Source: Bryobacteraceae bacterium
Lineage (GTDB): Bacteria; Acidobacteriota; Terriglobia; Bryobacterales; Bryobacteraceae
Reading direction: 5' to 3'
DNA length: 64,000 bases
Assembly: GCA_019752335.1 (NCBI GenBank)
Contig: JAIEMJ010000007.1
Coordinates: 176,164-240,163, forward strand
Numbering within the stretch: position 1 is the stretch's first letter; each line of letters opens with the position of its first letter. Of this stretch, positions 8,394 to 17,557 are shown piece after piece. Below the pieces are notes generated by a model, which worked only from the letters and a program-made list of their open reading frames with translations, made no database searches and was not told the origin of the DNA. The position numbers and the translations under genes are program-made.

Positions 8394-9614
8394 TCACGAC
8401 TCCAGAGCCTGCTCGAAATCGGCCAGCAGATCGCGCCAGTCCTCGATGCCGATGCTCAGCCGGACCAGCCCGTCGCTGATCCCCGCCACGCGGCAGGCCT
8501 CCTGGCTTAGGCCCGAATGCGTCGTGCTCTTCGGGTGGCATACCAGCGTCTCCACGCCGCCCAACGACACCGCATTGCGCCCGATCTTGAGCCGCCGCAG
8601 GAATTCGAAGGCCGCCGGTTTGCCTCCCTTGAGCTCGATCGAGAGCATGCCGCCCGGGAAGTCGCACTGCGCCGCGTAGACCCTTTGCTGCTCCGGATCC
8701 GTGAAGAGCGTCGGGTAGTAGACGTGCGTCAGCGCCGGGTGGCCGTCCAGCCCCTCGGCGATGCGCTGCGCGTTCTTGCTCTGCCGGTTCATACGCAGCT
8801 TCACCGTGGGTAGGCGGCTGTCGAGGATCCAGCACTCGTCGGGCGGCAGGATGTTGCCGAAAAGAATCCGGTAGCCGCGCAGGAGCTTGACGTGCGCCGG
8901 ATCCGCCGCCAGCGCGACCCCGCCGATCACGTCACTGAAGCCGCCCAGGTACTTCGTCGCCGAATAAAGCACGATGTCCGCGCCCAGGGCCAGCGGATGC
9001 TGAAAGACCGGGCCCAGGAAGGTATTGTCCACCAGCAACAACGCGTCGCCGGCCGCCGCTGCGGCGGCGCGAATGTCCGACATCACCAGAGTCGGGTTCG
9101 CCGGCGACTCCAGAAACACCACCTTTAGCTTCTCCGTCGCCGCGATCGCCCGCTCCATCGCCAAACGGTCGCCCGCCACCACCGGCACCGTGCGGACGCC
9201 CCAGGCGGGCAGAAAGTCCTCCATCAGCTTCTGCGTCCCGCCGTAAAGCGGCACCGTATAGACCACGGCGTCGCCCGGCTGGAGATTGGCCATCAGCGCC
9301 GTCATGATCGCAGCCATGCCCGAATTGAAGACCACCGCGCCCGTGGCCCCGGTTTCGAGCGGCACGATCTGGTCTTCGAAGATTTCGGCGTTCGGATGGT
9401 TGATGCGCGAGTAGATCAGCTCGATCCGTTCGTCGGGCTCGGCCTCGGCCCGGCCGCTGGCGACGTCGAAGGCCCGTTCGGCGGCTTCGGGCGTCGAAAA
9501 GACATAGGTGCTGCTGCGAAAAACGGCCGGCCTCGCCGACCCGACCGACAGGCGCGGGTCAAAGCCCTGCGTCAGCACCTGCGTGTCTTGCCTCATCTTT
9601 GTTTTCTTGGCCAT
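8394..9614 (-). CDS. Cys/Met-metabolism PLP-dependent enzyme (cystathionine gamma-synthase / methionine gamma-lyase family)
   Basis: A 406-residue cytosolic enzyme, the usual length. The Schiff-base lysine sits in SATKYLGG after DIVLY, phosphate-binding residues are in NSGMAAI, the neighbouring subunit tyrosine is in YSRINHPN, and the C-terminal SLGGVETLVCHP and RLSIGIED segments are typical. Members catalyse gamma-elimination or gamma-replacement on homoserine derivatives, cystathionine or methionine, and sequence reading alone cannot separate them. It stands alone, divergent from the small HTH gene at 9765. Confidence 0.9.
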   Translation of the reverse strand: MAKKTKMRQDTQVLTQGFDPRLSVGSARPAVFRSSTYVFSTPEAAERAFDVASGRAEAEPDERIELIYSRINHPNAEIFEDQIVPLETGATGAVVFNSGMAAIMTALMANLQPGDAVVYTVPLYGGTQKLMEDFLPAWGVRTVPVVAGDRLAMERAIAATEKLKVVFLESPANPTLVMSDIRAAAAAAGDALLLVDNTFLGPVFQHPLALGADIVLYSATKYLGGFSDVIGGVALAADPAHVKLLRGYRILFGNILPPDECWILDSRLPTVKLRMNRQSKNAQRIAEGLDGHPALTHVYYPTLFTDPEQQRVYAAQCDFPGGMLSIELKGGKPAAFEFLRRLKIGRNAVSLGGVETLVCHPKSTTHSGLSQEACRVAGISDGLVRLSIGIEDWRDLLADFEQALES

Positions 9615-9764
9615 GGTTGCGTCGCGGCCCTCCTGCCCTGAGTGTACGCCCTAGTACGCGGCCCCAGGGGACGCACGGACTTTTGGGCAGGGTCCTAAGA
9701 AGCTTCCCTAATTGGGCTTTTCCGGGAGCTAGCCTAACATCGTAGTCAGGGACAGTAAGCCACT

Positions 9765-9977
9765 ATGACCATGACGACACCGATCGCCACGAGTAAGCCG
9801 CAAAAAACTCAATACACCGCCGAGGAAGCCGCCAGCGTGCTGGGCGTCTCCATCGAACAGCTCCATACCCTCATCCGCCAACACCTGGCCGTGGAGGACG
9901 GCGATATGTCGAACGTCATCCAAACCCAGTTTCAAGCCTCGGACCTGCTCTTGCTGCGCTTTCTCGCCCAAAAGTAG
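9765..9977 (+). CDS. Small helix-turn-helix DNA-binding protein
   Basis: 70 residues. After a disordered Thr/Lys/Gln-rich start comes YTAEEAASVLGVSIEQLHTLI, which has the spacing of an excisionase/MerR-like helix-turn-helix, then a short wing and the helical DLLLLRFLAQK. It ends 16 bases before the dehydrogenase gene. No target can be named. It is probably a local regulator rather than a phage excisionase, because no integrase is near (inference). Confidence 0.6.
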   Translation: MTMTTPIATSKPQKTQYTAEEAASVLGVSIEQLHTLIRQHLAVEDGDMSNVIQTQFQASDLLLLRFLAQK

Positions 9978-9979
9978 CT

Positions 9980-9985
9980 TACAAT
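9980..9985 (+). promoter_or_regulatory. TACAAT -10 box, 8 nt before the dehydrogenase start
   Basis: TACAAT lies 8 nt before the ATG at 9994 with no Shine-Dalgarno between. It is one of the series of TANNNT boxes discussed under leaderless starts. Confidence 0.45.
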
Positions 9986-9993
9986 TGCCTCTT

Positions 9994-10887
9994 ATGGCAA
10001 AATTGGGCTTTCTTGGACTCGGCATTATGGGCTTACCCATGGCCCGTCATCTCATGCGCGCCGGCCACGACGTCGCCGTCTGGTCGCACACCTCTCAAAA
10101 GGCAACGGATCTCGCCGCTGCCGAAAAGGGCATCGCCTGCGCCACTCCCGCGGAAGTGGGCGCCCATGCCGAGTGCATCTTCCTCTGCGTCGGCGATACC
10201 GACATGTCCGAAGAGGTGATCCTCGGCGAGCACGGCATCGCCGCCGGCGCGAAGCCTGGCACCGTGATCGTCGATTGCTCCACCGTCTCTCCCGACGAGA
10301 GCCGCGCCATCGGCGCGAAACTCGCCGCCCGCGGGCTCCACTTCCTCGATGCGCCGTGTACCGGCTCGCGCCCCGGCGCCGAGGGCGGCACGCTCACCTT
10401 CATGATCGGCGGCGACGCCGCCGTCTATGAGCGCGTCAAGCCCTTCTTTGAGCCCATGGGCAAGAACTTCTACTACTGCGGCGGCGCCGGCATGGGGCTG
10501 CACGCCAAACTCACCCAGAATCTGATTCTGGCCAATACCCTCCAAGCCTTCAACGAAGGCCTGGTCCTCTCCACCAAAGCCGGCGTCGACCCCGAACTGA
10601 TGCTCACCATCCTCGAGAACTCCGCCGCCAAGTCCGGCCTGGTCTCCTTCAAAGCCCCCTACGTCTTCCGCCGGGACTTCACCACGAACTTCTCCGTCCG
10701 CTGGATGCACAAGGACATCGGCCTCATGCTGGACTCCGCCAACGAGCTCAACGTCCCCTTGCCCCTCACCGCCGCCACCCAACAGCAATTTCGTGCCGCC
10801 ATCGCCTCCGGGCACGCCGAAGAGGATATCTGCTCTACTATCAAGGTCTTAGAGGGTTTGGTGGGCGTTGAGGTAAAGAAACGTTAA
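9994..10887 (+). CDS. NAD(P)-dependent beta-hydroxyacid dehydrogenase (3-hydroxyisobutyrate dehydrogenase-like)
   Basis: Oxidises a beta-hydroxy acid or reduces the matching semialdehyde or keto acid. GFLGLGIMGLPMARHLMRAGH at the N-terminus is the Rossmann dinucleotide fold. DAPCTGSRPGAEGGTL is the substrate-binding stretch, and the catalytic lysine is in GLHAKLTQNLI. Length of 297 residues is typical. The frame is open from a TTG at 9985, but the ATG at 9994 starts right at the Rossmann strand and is the better choice. The substrate is unknown. Confidence 0.88.
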   Translation: MAKLGFLGLGIMGLPMARHLMRAGHDVAVWSHTSQKATDLAAAEKGIACATPAEVGAHAECIFLCVGDTDMSEEVILGEHGIAAGAKPGTVIVDCSTVSPDESRAIGAKLAARGLHFLDAPCTGSRPGAEGGTLTFMIGGDAAVYERVKPFFEPMGKNFYYCGGAGMGLHAKLTQNLILANTLQAFNEGLVLSTKAGVDPELMLTILENSAAKSGLVSFKAPYVFRRDFTTNFSVRWMHKDIGLMLDSANELNVPLPLTAATQQQFRAAIASGHAEEDICSTIKVLEGLVGVEVKKR

Positions 10888-10917
10888 CAAAGAATTCTAA
10901 AATCCAGAAAAAAGTTC

Positions 10918-10946
10918 TTGCATTTCCGAAAACAGTATCCTAAGAT
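10918..10946 (+). promoter_or_regulatory. Sigma-70-type promoter
   Basis: TTGCAT (10918-10923), a 17-base spacer, and TAAGAT (10941-10946). Transcription would start near 10953, 123 bases before dxr. The RNA would begin with a small hairpin (GGGAG 10960-10964 / CTCCC 10971-10975). It could be a long dxr leader or a separate small RNA. A similar CCTAAGATTG sequence recurs at 17732-17741 without a clear -35. Confidence 0.55.
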
Positions 10947-11063
10947 TGGAATCAAGGCGGGGAGGTTTTACTCCCACCAAAGCGAGACTAACCTCATTAA
11001 GACCCCTGAAGCACCCTCTCCGCCGCCAACTTCTCTCGCGCTTCAATAAAAACACCCCCGTGA

Positions 11064-11069
11064 TACAAT
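11064..11069 (+). promoter_or_regulatory. TACAAT -10 box, 6 nt before the dxr start
   Basis: TACAAT at 11064-11069 is followed by six bases and then the dxr ATG at 11076, so a transcript starting 6-7 nt downstream of the box would be leaderless. The -35 region is weak. Confidence 0.5.
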
Positions 11070-11075
11070 AGACCG

Positions 11076-12281
11076 ATGACGCAAGCTCCTGTACAGGTTA
11101 CAGTGCTGGGCTCCACTGGTTCCATTGGAGTAAACACCCTCAACGTCTTGCGCACCATGCCGGACCGGTTCTCCGTCTACGCGCTCGCCGCCGGGACCAA
11201 CTTTGAGCTGCTGGCCTCCCAAATTCAGGAATTTCGCCCCCACGTCGTGGTGGTGGCATCTGAAGCCGTCCGTCGCTCACTTCTCCAGTTTTTAGAAGAC
11301 CAGTCTCTTCCGATTTCCGTACCCGACGTTCTCACCGGGCCCGAAGCCCTGGTTTCCGTCGCCACCGCCCCGGAAATTGGCTTTGTTATGTCGGCCATCG
11401 TCGGCGTGGCGGGCCTGGAGGCGACTTATCAGGCGGTGCAGGCCGGCAAGAAGGTCGGGTTGGCCAATAAAGAGGTCCTGGTGGCCAGCGGCGAACTCGT
11501 CATGGCGGCCGCGGCCGCCTCCGGCACCGAACTCCTGCCCGTCGACTCCGAGCACAACGGCGCCCACCAGTGCCTCCGCGCGGGCCGCCGGGCCGAAGCC
11601 ACCCGGCTGATTCTGACGGCCTCCGGCGGACCCTTCCGGACCTTTACCCAAGATCAGATGTCTTCCGTGACGCCCGCCCAGGCTTTGCGGCATCCAACCT
11701 GGAAGATGGGCAATCGCATCACAATCGATTCAGCCACCATGATGAACAAAGGCTTCGAGGTGATTGAGGCCGGCTGGCTGTTCGGCTTCGCGCCGGCCGA
11801 AATCGGCGTCGTGGTGCATCCGCAGTCCACCGTCCACGCGCTGGTCGAGTTTAACGACGGCTCGGTGATCGCGCAGGTCTGCGCGACGGATATGCGCATG
11901 CCGATTCAATACGCGCTCACCTATCCGGATCGTGAAGCCGCCCCCGTCCCGCGCTATGACTTTTCGAAGCCCCAGCAATGGGACTTCACCCCGCCCGACT
12001 TTGACCGTTTCCCCTGCCTGCGGCTCGCCTACCAGGCTTTTGCCGAGGGCGGCTCGGCCACCTGTGTCCTGAACGCCGCCGACGAAATCGCCGTCGAAGC
12101 GTTTTTACAAGAAGAGATCTCGTTCCCCCAAATCGCCGCCACCGTCGAAGAGACCCTGGCGCGCCTCCCTCGCCGGACCCCGCAATCTGTCGGCGAAGTG
12201 TTGGAAATTGACGCCGAAGCGCGTCACGTTGCCCAAAGCCGGATCGCCCGGCGGCCCGTGGCCGTACCCGTAACCGCATAG
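11076..12281 (+). CDS. dxr: 1-deoxy-D-xylulose 5-phosphate reductoisomerase
   Basis: Second step of the MEP isoprenoid pathway: converts DXP to 2-C-methyl-D-erythritol 4-phosphate with NADPH and a divalent metal. The 401-residue protein has the NADPH motif GSTGSIG at 12-18, GLANKEVLVASGELV, the metal/substrate segment LLPVDSEHNG, ASGGPFR, and WKMGNRITIDSATMMNKG followed by EVIEA. The usual SEHNAIFQ appears here as SEHNGAHQ, a mild variant outside the metal ligands. It ends 9 bases before rseP, a pairing seen in many bacteria. Confidence 0.95.
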   Translation: MTQAPVQVTVLGSTGSIGVNTLNVLRTMPDRFSVYALAAGTNFELLASQIQEFRPHVVVVASEAVRRSLLQFLEDQSLPISVPDVLTGPEALVSVATAPEIGFVMSAIVGVAGLEATYQAVQAGKKVGLANKEVLVASGELVMAAAAASGTELLPVDSEHNGAHQCLRAGRRAEATRLILTASGGPFRTFTQDQMSSVTPAQALRHPTWKMGNRITIDSATMMNKGFEVIEAGWLFGFAPAEIGVVVHPQSTVHALVEFNDGSVIAQVCATDMRMPIQYALTYPDREAAPVPRYDFSKPQQWDFTPPDFDRFPCLRLAYQAFAEGGSATCVLNAADEIAVEAFLQEEISFPQIAATVEETLARLPRRTPQSVGEVLEIDAEARHVAQSRIARRPVAVPVTA

Positions 12282-12290
12282 GAGACTGAC

Positions 12291-13610
12291 ATGGCTTTCC
12301 TCGAAAGCGTCTGGTGGATGATTGTCCTCATCGGGATCATGATTGTGATCCACGAACTGGGCCACTATTGGGCCGCGCGTTACTTCGACGTCAAAATCGA
12401 CGCCTTCGCCATCGGCTTCGGGCCCCGCCTGTTCGGCGTCCGCCGCGGCGAGACGGACTGGAAGGTCTGCGCCATCCCCTTCGGCGGCTACGTCAAGATG
12501 GCCGGCTCCGAACATGAGGAGCACACCGACGATCCGCGCGGCTTTATGAATAAGCCCCGCTGGCAGCGCATGATCATTGCCATTGCCGGTCCGCTGATGA
12601 ACATCATTCTGGCCCTGGTGCTGATGGCGGGTTTGTTTATGATGCAGTTTCCGCAGCCGATCTACGCGGACAAGGTCGCTAAGGTCGGCAGTGTTCTCGC
12701 GGGCTCTGCCGCTGCAAGGGCCGGTATTCTTGCTGGTGATGTCATCGTGCGCATTGAGGATCAAGCGAATCCGACTTGGGAGGATGTCGGGCGCACTTCG
12801 TTCGCGAATATCAACCGGCCCGTGAGCTTAGTGCTCGAACGTGCTGGACAAACGATACCACTGAAATTCACGCCCAAGCCCTCGGAGGAAAAAGGCTTGG
12901 AAGGCTTCGGTTGGCAGCCAGATTCCGATGTCGTTGCGGCCAAAGTCGAACCAGAACTTGACGCCGCCAAGCAAGGCCTTCGTGAAGGCGATCACATTGT
13001 CTCCATCGACGGCGTTCCGGTCCGCACGCCATCAGTGATGGTCGACACTGTTCGCCGCAGTGAAGGTAAGCCACTCGCCATTGTCTATCGACGAAAGGGC
13101 GAGGACTTTACGGCTACGGTGACTCCCATTCTGAAGAAAATGCCGGACCAGCCCAAGCCGGTGTACCGCATCGGCGTCGCCGCCATGCCCGCGTTCCGGA
13201 ATGTCCAACTTGCCCCCATCGAAGCGATCAAGGAGTCGGCGAGCGTCAATTACAAGAATGCTGGACTGATTTACAGCGTCATCCGTAGTATCTTCGAGGC
13301 GCGGATGTCACCCAAAACGATTGAAGGCCCGGTTCGCATGGCCCAGATGTCGCGCCAAGCGGCCAAGGAAGGCTTCGACTCTTACATTAGCCTGATGTCG
13401 GGCGTGAGTCTGAATCTGGCCATCTTCAACCTCCTGCCGATCCCGATTTTGGATGGCGGTGTCATCCTGATGCTGCTCATCGAAATGGTGGCGCGGCGGG
13501 ATCTGAGCTTGAAGTTGAAGGAAATGGTGTTTACCGTCAGCTTCGTGTTTCTGATTAGTCTGGTGGCGTTCGTCCTCTACAACGACATTCAGAAGGTGCT
13601 CAAAAGCTAG
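12291..13610 (+). CDS. rseP: RseP-type site-2 membrane metalloprotease
   Basis: Cuts transmembrane segments, classically of anti-sigma factors and leftover signal peptides. The zinc site HELGH is at residues 21-25 inside the first membrane helix. FGGYVKMAG is the following membrane-reentrant region, tandem PDZ-like segments occupy roughly 115-290, and NLLPIPILDGG near 380-390 supplies the third metal ligand. It is 439 residues, with a GGAG Shine-Dalgarno before the ATG, directly downstream of dxr. Confidence 0.93.
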   Translation: MAFLESVWWMIVLIGIMIVIHELGHYWAARYFDVKIDAFAIGFGPRLFGVRRGETDWKVCAIPFGGYVKMAGSEHEEHTDDPRGFMNKPRWQRMIIAIAGPLMNIILALVLMAGLFMMQFPQPIYADKVAKVGSVLAGSAAARAGILAGDVIVRIEDQANPTWEDVGRTSFANINRPVSLVLERAGQTIPLKFTPKPSEEKGLEGFGWQPDSDVVAAKVEPELDAAKQGLREGDHIVSIDGVPVRTPSVMVDTVRRSEGKPLAIVYRRKGEDFTATVTPILKKMPDQPKPVYRIGVAAMPAFRNVQLAPIEAIKESASVNYKNAGLIYSVIRSIFEARMSPKTIEGPVRMAQMSRQAAKEGFDSYISLMSGVSLNLAIFNLLPIPILDGGVILMLLIEMVARRDLSLKLKEMVFTVSFVFLISLVAFVLYNDIQKVLKS

Positions 13611-13624
13611 CCCCGCGCCCGCGC

Positions 13625-13630
13625 TAAACT
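13625..13630 (+). promoter_or_regulatory. TAAACT -10 box, 7 nt before the transglutaminase start
   Basis: TAAACT is followed by 7 bases and then the ATG at 13638. No Shine-Dalgarno is present between the rseP stop and this start. Confidence 0.45.
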
Positions 13631-13637
13631 GCTACCA

Positions 13638-16600
13638 ATGAGTATCCGGGTAGCCCTTCATCACGAAACCACTTACGCCTATGACCGCCCGGTGACCCTC
13701 GGTCCGCAGGTGATCCGCCTGCGTCCCGCCCCGCATTGCCGCACGCCGATCCTCAGCTATTCGCTGCGCATCGAACCGGCTGACCACTTCCTCAACTGGC
13801 AGCAGGACCCCCAGGGCAATTACTTGGCGCGCTTCGTCCATGCGAAGCTCACGCAGCACTTCAAGGTGGAAGTCGACCTGGTCGCCGACATGACGGTGAT
13901 CAACCCCTTTGACTTCTTCCTGGAGGAGTACGCGCAGAAGTTTCCGTTCACCTATGAGCCGTCTCTGGCGCAGGAGTTGGCGCCGTTTCTGGCGCGTCCT
14001 GAGCCCGGTCCGCTGGTGCGGCAATGGGTGCTCGATTCGGTGCCGCACGCGCCGCTCACCACGAACGACTTTCTCGTCGGCCTGAACCAACGCCTGCAGC
14101 GCGAAATCAACTACATGATTCGCATGGAGCCGGGCGTCCAGGATCCGGAATTCACGCTCTCCTCGGGCAGCGGCTCCTGCCGCGACACGGGCTGGCTGTT
14201 GGTGCAGATTCTGCGCAACCTCGGCCTGGCGGCGCGCTTTGTATCGGGCTACCTGATCCAACTGCGCGCCGATGTGAAGTCGCTCGACGGGCCGTCGGGT
14301 CCGGAGGCCGACTTTACTGACTTGCATGCCTGGGCCGAGGTCTATCTGCCGGGCGCCGGCTGGATTGGGCTCGATCCGACGTCGGGCCTGTTCGCGGGCG
14401 AAGGCCACATTCCGCTGGCCGCGAGTCCGGAGCCGACGTCGGCGGCGCCGGTGACGGGCCTCGTCGATCCCTGCGAAGTGAGCTTCCAGCACCATATGTC
14501 GGTGCGGCGCATTCATGAGACGCCGCGGGTAACGTTGCCGTACACCGAGGAGCAATGGCAGGCCATCGATGCGCTCGGCGGCCAGATCGACGATGACTTG
14601 CGCCAGCACGACGTGCGTCTCACGATGGGCGGCGAGCCGACTTTTGTCTCCGTCGACGACATGGAAGGCGAGGAGTGGAACACGGCCGCGCTCGGCGAGG
14701 ATAAGCATAAGAAGGGCAGCGAACTGCTGCGGCGCATTCAGCACCGCTGGGGCGCGGGTGGCTTCCTGCACATCGGCCAAGGCAAGTGGTATCCGGGAGA
14801 GAGCCTGCCACGCTGGGCGATGACCTGCTACTGGCGCACGGACGGCCTCACGATCTGGCGCAACCCGGCCCTGCTGGCCGACCCCGAACACGACTATGGC
14901 TTCGTCGACGCCGACGCCGAGCGCTTCTCCGATGCGCTCGCCCGCCGTCTGCGCATCGACACCGACTACGTGATTGCGGCTTACGAAGATCCGCTCGAGT
15001 ACATCCACAAAGAGCGCAAGCTACCCGTGAACGTCGATCCCCGCGACAACAAGCTCGAAAATCCCGAAGACCGCGAGCGTATGCGCCGCGCCTTTGAACG
15101 CGGCCTGGGACGGCCCAGCGGCTTCGTCCTGCCCATTCAGCGGACGTGGCAGACGGACGGCCCGGCCTGGCAGAGCGGCATGTGGATGTTGCGCGCGCGG
15201 CATCTCTATCTGATCCCCGGCGACTCGCCCGTCGGTCTGCGCCTGCCGCTGCCGAGCCTGCCCTGGGTGGCCACGCCGCAGCCCTTCTATACGCTGGACC
15301 CCTTTGAGGAGCGGCCGGAACTGGAGACCGCCAAGCAGAAGACGCAATCGGTGACGGCGGCGCCGGATATCCGGCAGAATACGAATCAGCAGTCGTTGGG
15401 CGAGGAGACGCCGGAGTTGGGCGAGTCCGCCGAGTGGGTGGTGCGGACGGCGATGGCGGTGGAGCCGCGCAACGGGCGCTTGCATGTCTTCATGCCGCCG
15501 CTGCGTTCCGCGGACGACTATCTGGAACTGCTGAGCGCCGTCGAAGATACCGCGGAAGAGACGCAGTTGCCAGTGATCATCGAAGGCTATGCGCCGCCGC
15601 ATGACCACCGCTTGCAACTCATCAAGGTGACGCCGGATCCCGGTGTGATCGAAGTGAACATCCACCCGGCGCGCACGTGGCGCGAACTGGTGGAGAACAT
15701 CACGGGCCTGTATGAAGACGCGCACCAGTCGCGTTTGGGCACGGAGAAATTCCTGCTGGACGGCCGCCACAGCGGCACCGGCGGCGGCAACCACATTGTG
15801 ATGGGCGGCGCCACGGCGCCCGATAGCCCGTTTCTGCGGCGTCCGGATTTGCTCAAGAGCCTAATCGGCTTCTGGCTGAATCACCCGTCGTTGAGCTACC
15901 TGTTTTCGGGCCTCTTCATCGGCCCGACGAGCCAGGCCCCACGCGTCGACGAGACCCGGGCCGATGCCGTGTATGAACTCGAAATCGCCTTTGGGCTCGT
16001 ACCGGAAAAGGGACACATCCCGCCCTGGCTGGTGGACCGCATCTTCCGCAACCTGCTGGTGGACGTCACCGGGAACACGCATCGCGCCGAGTTCTGCATC
16101 GACAAGCTCTATTCGCCGGACTCCTCCACCGGCCGCCTCGGCCTGCTCGAGCTCCGCGCCTTCGAGATGCCGCCACACGCCCGCATGAGCCTTACGCAGC
16201 AGTTGCTGATTCGGGCCCTGGTGGCCCACTTCTGGCAGCGGCCTTACCGCGAAAAGCCGATCCTTTGGGGGACGCGCCTGCACGACCAATTCCTGCTGCC
16301 GCACTACGTGCGCCGGGACTTCGTGGCCGTGCTGGCCGAGCTCAAGACCAGCGGCTACGTCCTCGATCCCGCCTGGTTCGACGCGCACTTCGAGTTCCGC
16401 TTCCCCTTCCACGGCGAAGTGCAGTACGACGGCATGCGCATCGAGGTGCGCCAAGCCATCGAGCCCTGGTACGTGCTGGGCGAAGAGGGCGCGGCGGGCG
16501 GCACAGCGCGCTATGTCGATTCCTCCGTAGAACGCTTGCAGGTGAAAGTGAGCGGCCTGATCGGCGAGCGCTACGCCGTCACCTGCAATGGCCGCCGGCT

Positions 16601-16952
16601 GCCCTTGCAGAGTACGGGCGTGCAGAACGAGTACGTTGCCGGGGTCCGCTACCGCGCCTGGCAGCCGCCGCGCTGCCTGCATCCGACGATTGGCGTCCAT
16701 TCGCCGCTGATCTTCGATGTGGTGGACGTGGCGAACGGGAAGTCGATTGGCGGCTGTACTTACCACGTGGCCCACCCCGGAGGCCGCAGCTACGAGACTT
16801 TCCCGGTGAACGCGAACGAAGCGCAAGCCCGGCGGGTCGGCCGGTTCTTTGCGATCGGCCACACGCCCGGCCCGATGCCCGCGCCACCCGCGGAGACGAA
16901 TTCGCAGTTCCCCTGCACGCTCGACTTACGGCGTCCGCCTCAGGCAGACTAG
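13638..16952 (+). CDS. Transglutaminase-like / DUF2126 fusion protein
   Basis: 1104 residues. The N-terminal part is a bacterial transglutaminase-like domain with a beta-rich lead-in starting RVALHHETTYAYDRPV. Its catalytic triad is visible as Cys181 in GSGSCRDTG, His230 in DLHAWAEV and Asp246 in GLDPTSG. From about residue 310 it becomes DUF2126 (MGGEPTFVSVDD, GGNHIVMGG, FCIDKLYSPDSSTGRLGLLELRAFEMPPH). The family is cytosolic, without a signal peptide, and of unproven function; peptide or isopeptide processing is a guess. In other genomes it often sits beside a circularly permuted ATP-grasp and an alpha-E protein. Neither is present here; the next gene is an FKBP isomerase 16 bases on. Confidence 0.88.
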   Translation: MSIRVALHHETTYAYDRPVTLGPQVIRLRPAPHCRTPILSYSLRIEPADHFLNWQQDPQGNYLARFVHAKLTQHFKVEVDLVADMTVINPFDFFLEEYAQKFPFTYEPSLAQELAPFLARPEPGPLVRQWVLDSVPHAPLTTNDFLVGLNQRLQREINYMIRMEPGVQDPEFTLSSGSGSCRDTGWLLVQILRNLGLAARFVSGYLIQLRADVKSLDGPSGPEADFTDLHAWAEVYLPGAGWIGLDPTSGLFAGEGHIPLAASPEPTSAAPVTGLVDPCEVSFQHHMSVRRIHETPRVTLPYTEEQWQAIDALGGQIDDDLRQHDVRLTMGGEPTFVSVDDMEGEEWNTAALGEDKHKKGSELLRRIQHRWGAGGFLHIGQGKWYPGESLPRWAMTCYWRTDGLTIWRNPALLADPEHDYGFVDADAERFSDALARRLRIDTDYVIAAYEDPLEYIHKERKLPVNVDPRDNKLENPEDRERMRRAFERGLGRPSGFVLPIQRTWQTDGPAWQSGMWMLRARHLYLIPGDSPVGLRLPLPSLPWVATPQPFYTLDPFEERPELETAKQKTQSVTAAPDIRQNTNQQSLGEETPELGESAEWVVRTAMAVEPRNGRLHVFMPPLRSADDYLELLSAVEDTAEETQLPVIIEGYAPPHDHRLQLIKVTPDPGVIEVNIHPARTWRELVENITGLYEDAHQSRLGTEKFLLDGRHSGTGGGNHIVMGGATAPDSPFLRRPDLLKSLIGFWLNHPSLSYLFSGLFIGPTSQAPRVDETRADAVYELEIAFGLVPEKGHIPPWLVDRIFRNLLVDVTGNTHRAEFCIDKLYSPDSSTGRLGLLELRAFEMPPHARMSLTQQLLIRALVAHFWQRPYREKPILWGTRLHDQFLLPHYVRRDFVAVLAELKTSGYVLDPAWFDAHFEFRFPFHGEVQYDGMRIEVRQAIEPWYVLGEEGAAGGTARYVDSSVERLQVKVSGLIGERYAVTCNGRRLPLQSTGVQNEYVAGVRYRAWQPPRCLHPTIGVHSPLIFDVVDVANGKSIGGCTYHVAHPGGRSYETFPVNANEAQARRVGRFFAIGHTPGPMPAPPAETNSQFPCTLDLRRPPQAD

Positions 16953-16968
16953 AAGAGAGGAGATCCCC

Positions 16969-17349
16969 ATGGACGCTGGTAAGAAGTTTCTGGAAGACAA
17001 TCTGAAGAAGGAAGGCATTCAGGCGACCGCGTCTGGCCTGCAGTACGAAGTGCTGCGTGAGGGTACCGGACCGAAGCCAAAAGCGACGAGCACAGTGGAA
17101 GTCCACTACGAAGGGCGGCTGATTGACGGCCGGGTCTTCGACTCCAGCTATCAGCGAAAGCAGTCCATTTCGTTCCCGCTCAACCGTGTGATCGCGGGTT
17201 GGACAGAGGGCTTGCAACTGATGCCGACGGGCGCCAAATACCGGCTCTACATTCCCTCCGAACTCGGCTACGGTGCACGGGGCGCGGGGGCCGACATTCC
17301 GCCCCACGCGGCGCTGATCTTTGATGTTGAGCTGATTTCGATCCGGTAG
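16969..17349 (+). CDS. FKBP-type peptidyl-prolyl cis-trans isomerase
   Basis: 126 residues; speeds cis-trans isomerisation of X-Pro bonds. After a short helical extension (KKFLEDNLKKEGIQATASGLQ) comes the full FKBP core: VEVHYEGRLIDGRVFDSSY, RVIAGWTEGLQLM, YRLYIPSELGYG and HAALIFDVELISI, with the active-site aromatic and Asp residues kept. There is no signal peptide, so it is cytosolic. The GAGAGGAG site lies 6-8 nt before the ATG at 16969. Confidence 0.93.
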   Translation: MDAGKKFLEDNLKKEGIQATASGLQYEVLREGTGPKPKATSTVEVHYEGRLIDGRVFDSSYQRKQSISFPLNRVIAGWTEGLQLMPTGAKYRLYIPSELGYGARGAGADIPPHAALIFDVELISIR

Positions 17350-17350
17350 A

Positions 17351-17557
17351 CTAGTCGAGCTTGTAGAAGTAGCGGTAGACGATGACGCAGAGGCCGATCC
17401 AGGCGGCATAGACGCCTACGGCCACCAACGAACTATTGACGTCCGGCACCCAGCCGGCCAAACCGCTGATCATCCAGCCCATGGCCAGAACTGCAAGCGT
17501 GAGCGTCTCCACACGGGCCGTCTTCCATAAGGACGGGCTTTGTCTGTTTCTTTCCAT
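17351..17557 (-). CDS. Small two-helix membrane protein, unknown
   Basis: 68 residues. Two hydrophobic stretches (about 20-38, LAVLAMGWMISGLAGWV; and about 43-62, LVAVGVYAAWIGLCVIVY) predict two membrane helices. A GGAGG site stands 4-5 nt before the ATG at 17557. Convergent with the FKBP gene, one base apart. Function not recognised. Confidence 0.65.
   Translation of the reverse strand: MERNRQSPSLWKTARVETLTLAVLAMGWMISGLAGWVPDVNSSLVAVGVYAAWIGLCVIVYRYFYKLD

Noticed and set aside
13632..15008. Minus-strand open frame of 458 codons under the transglutaminase gene
   Set aside because: GC-rich shadow of a gene whose plus-strand product has an intact catalytic triad.
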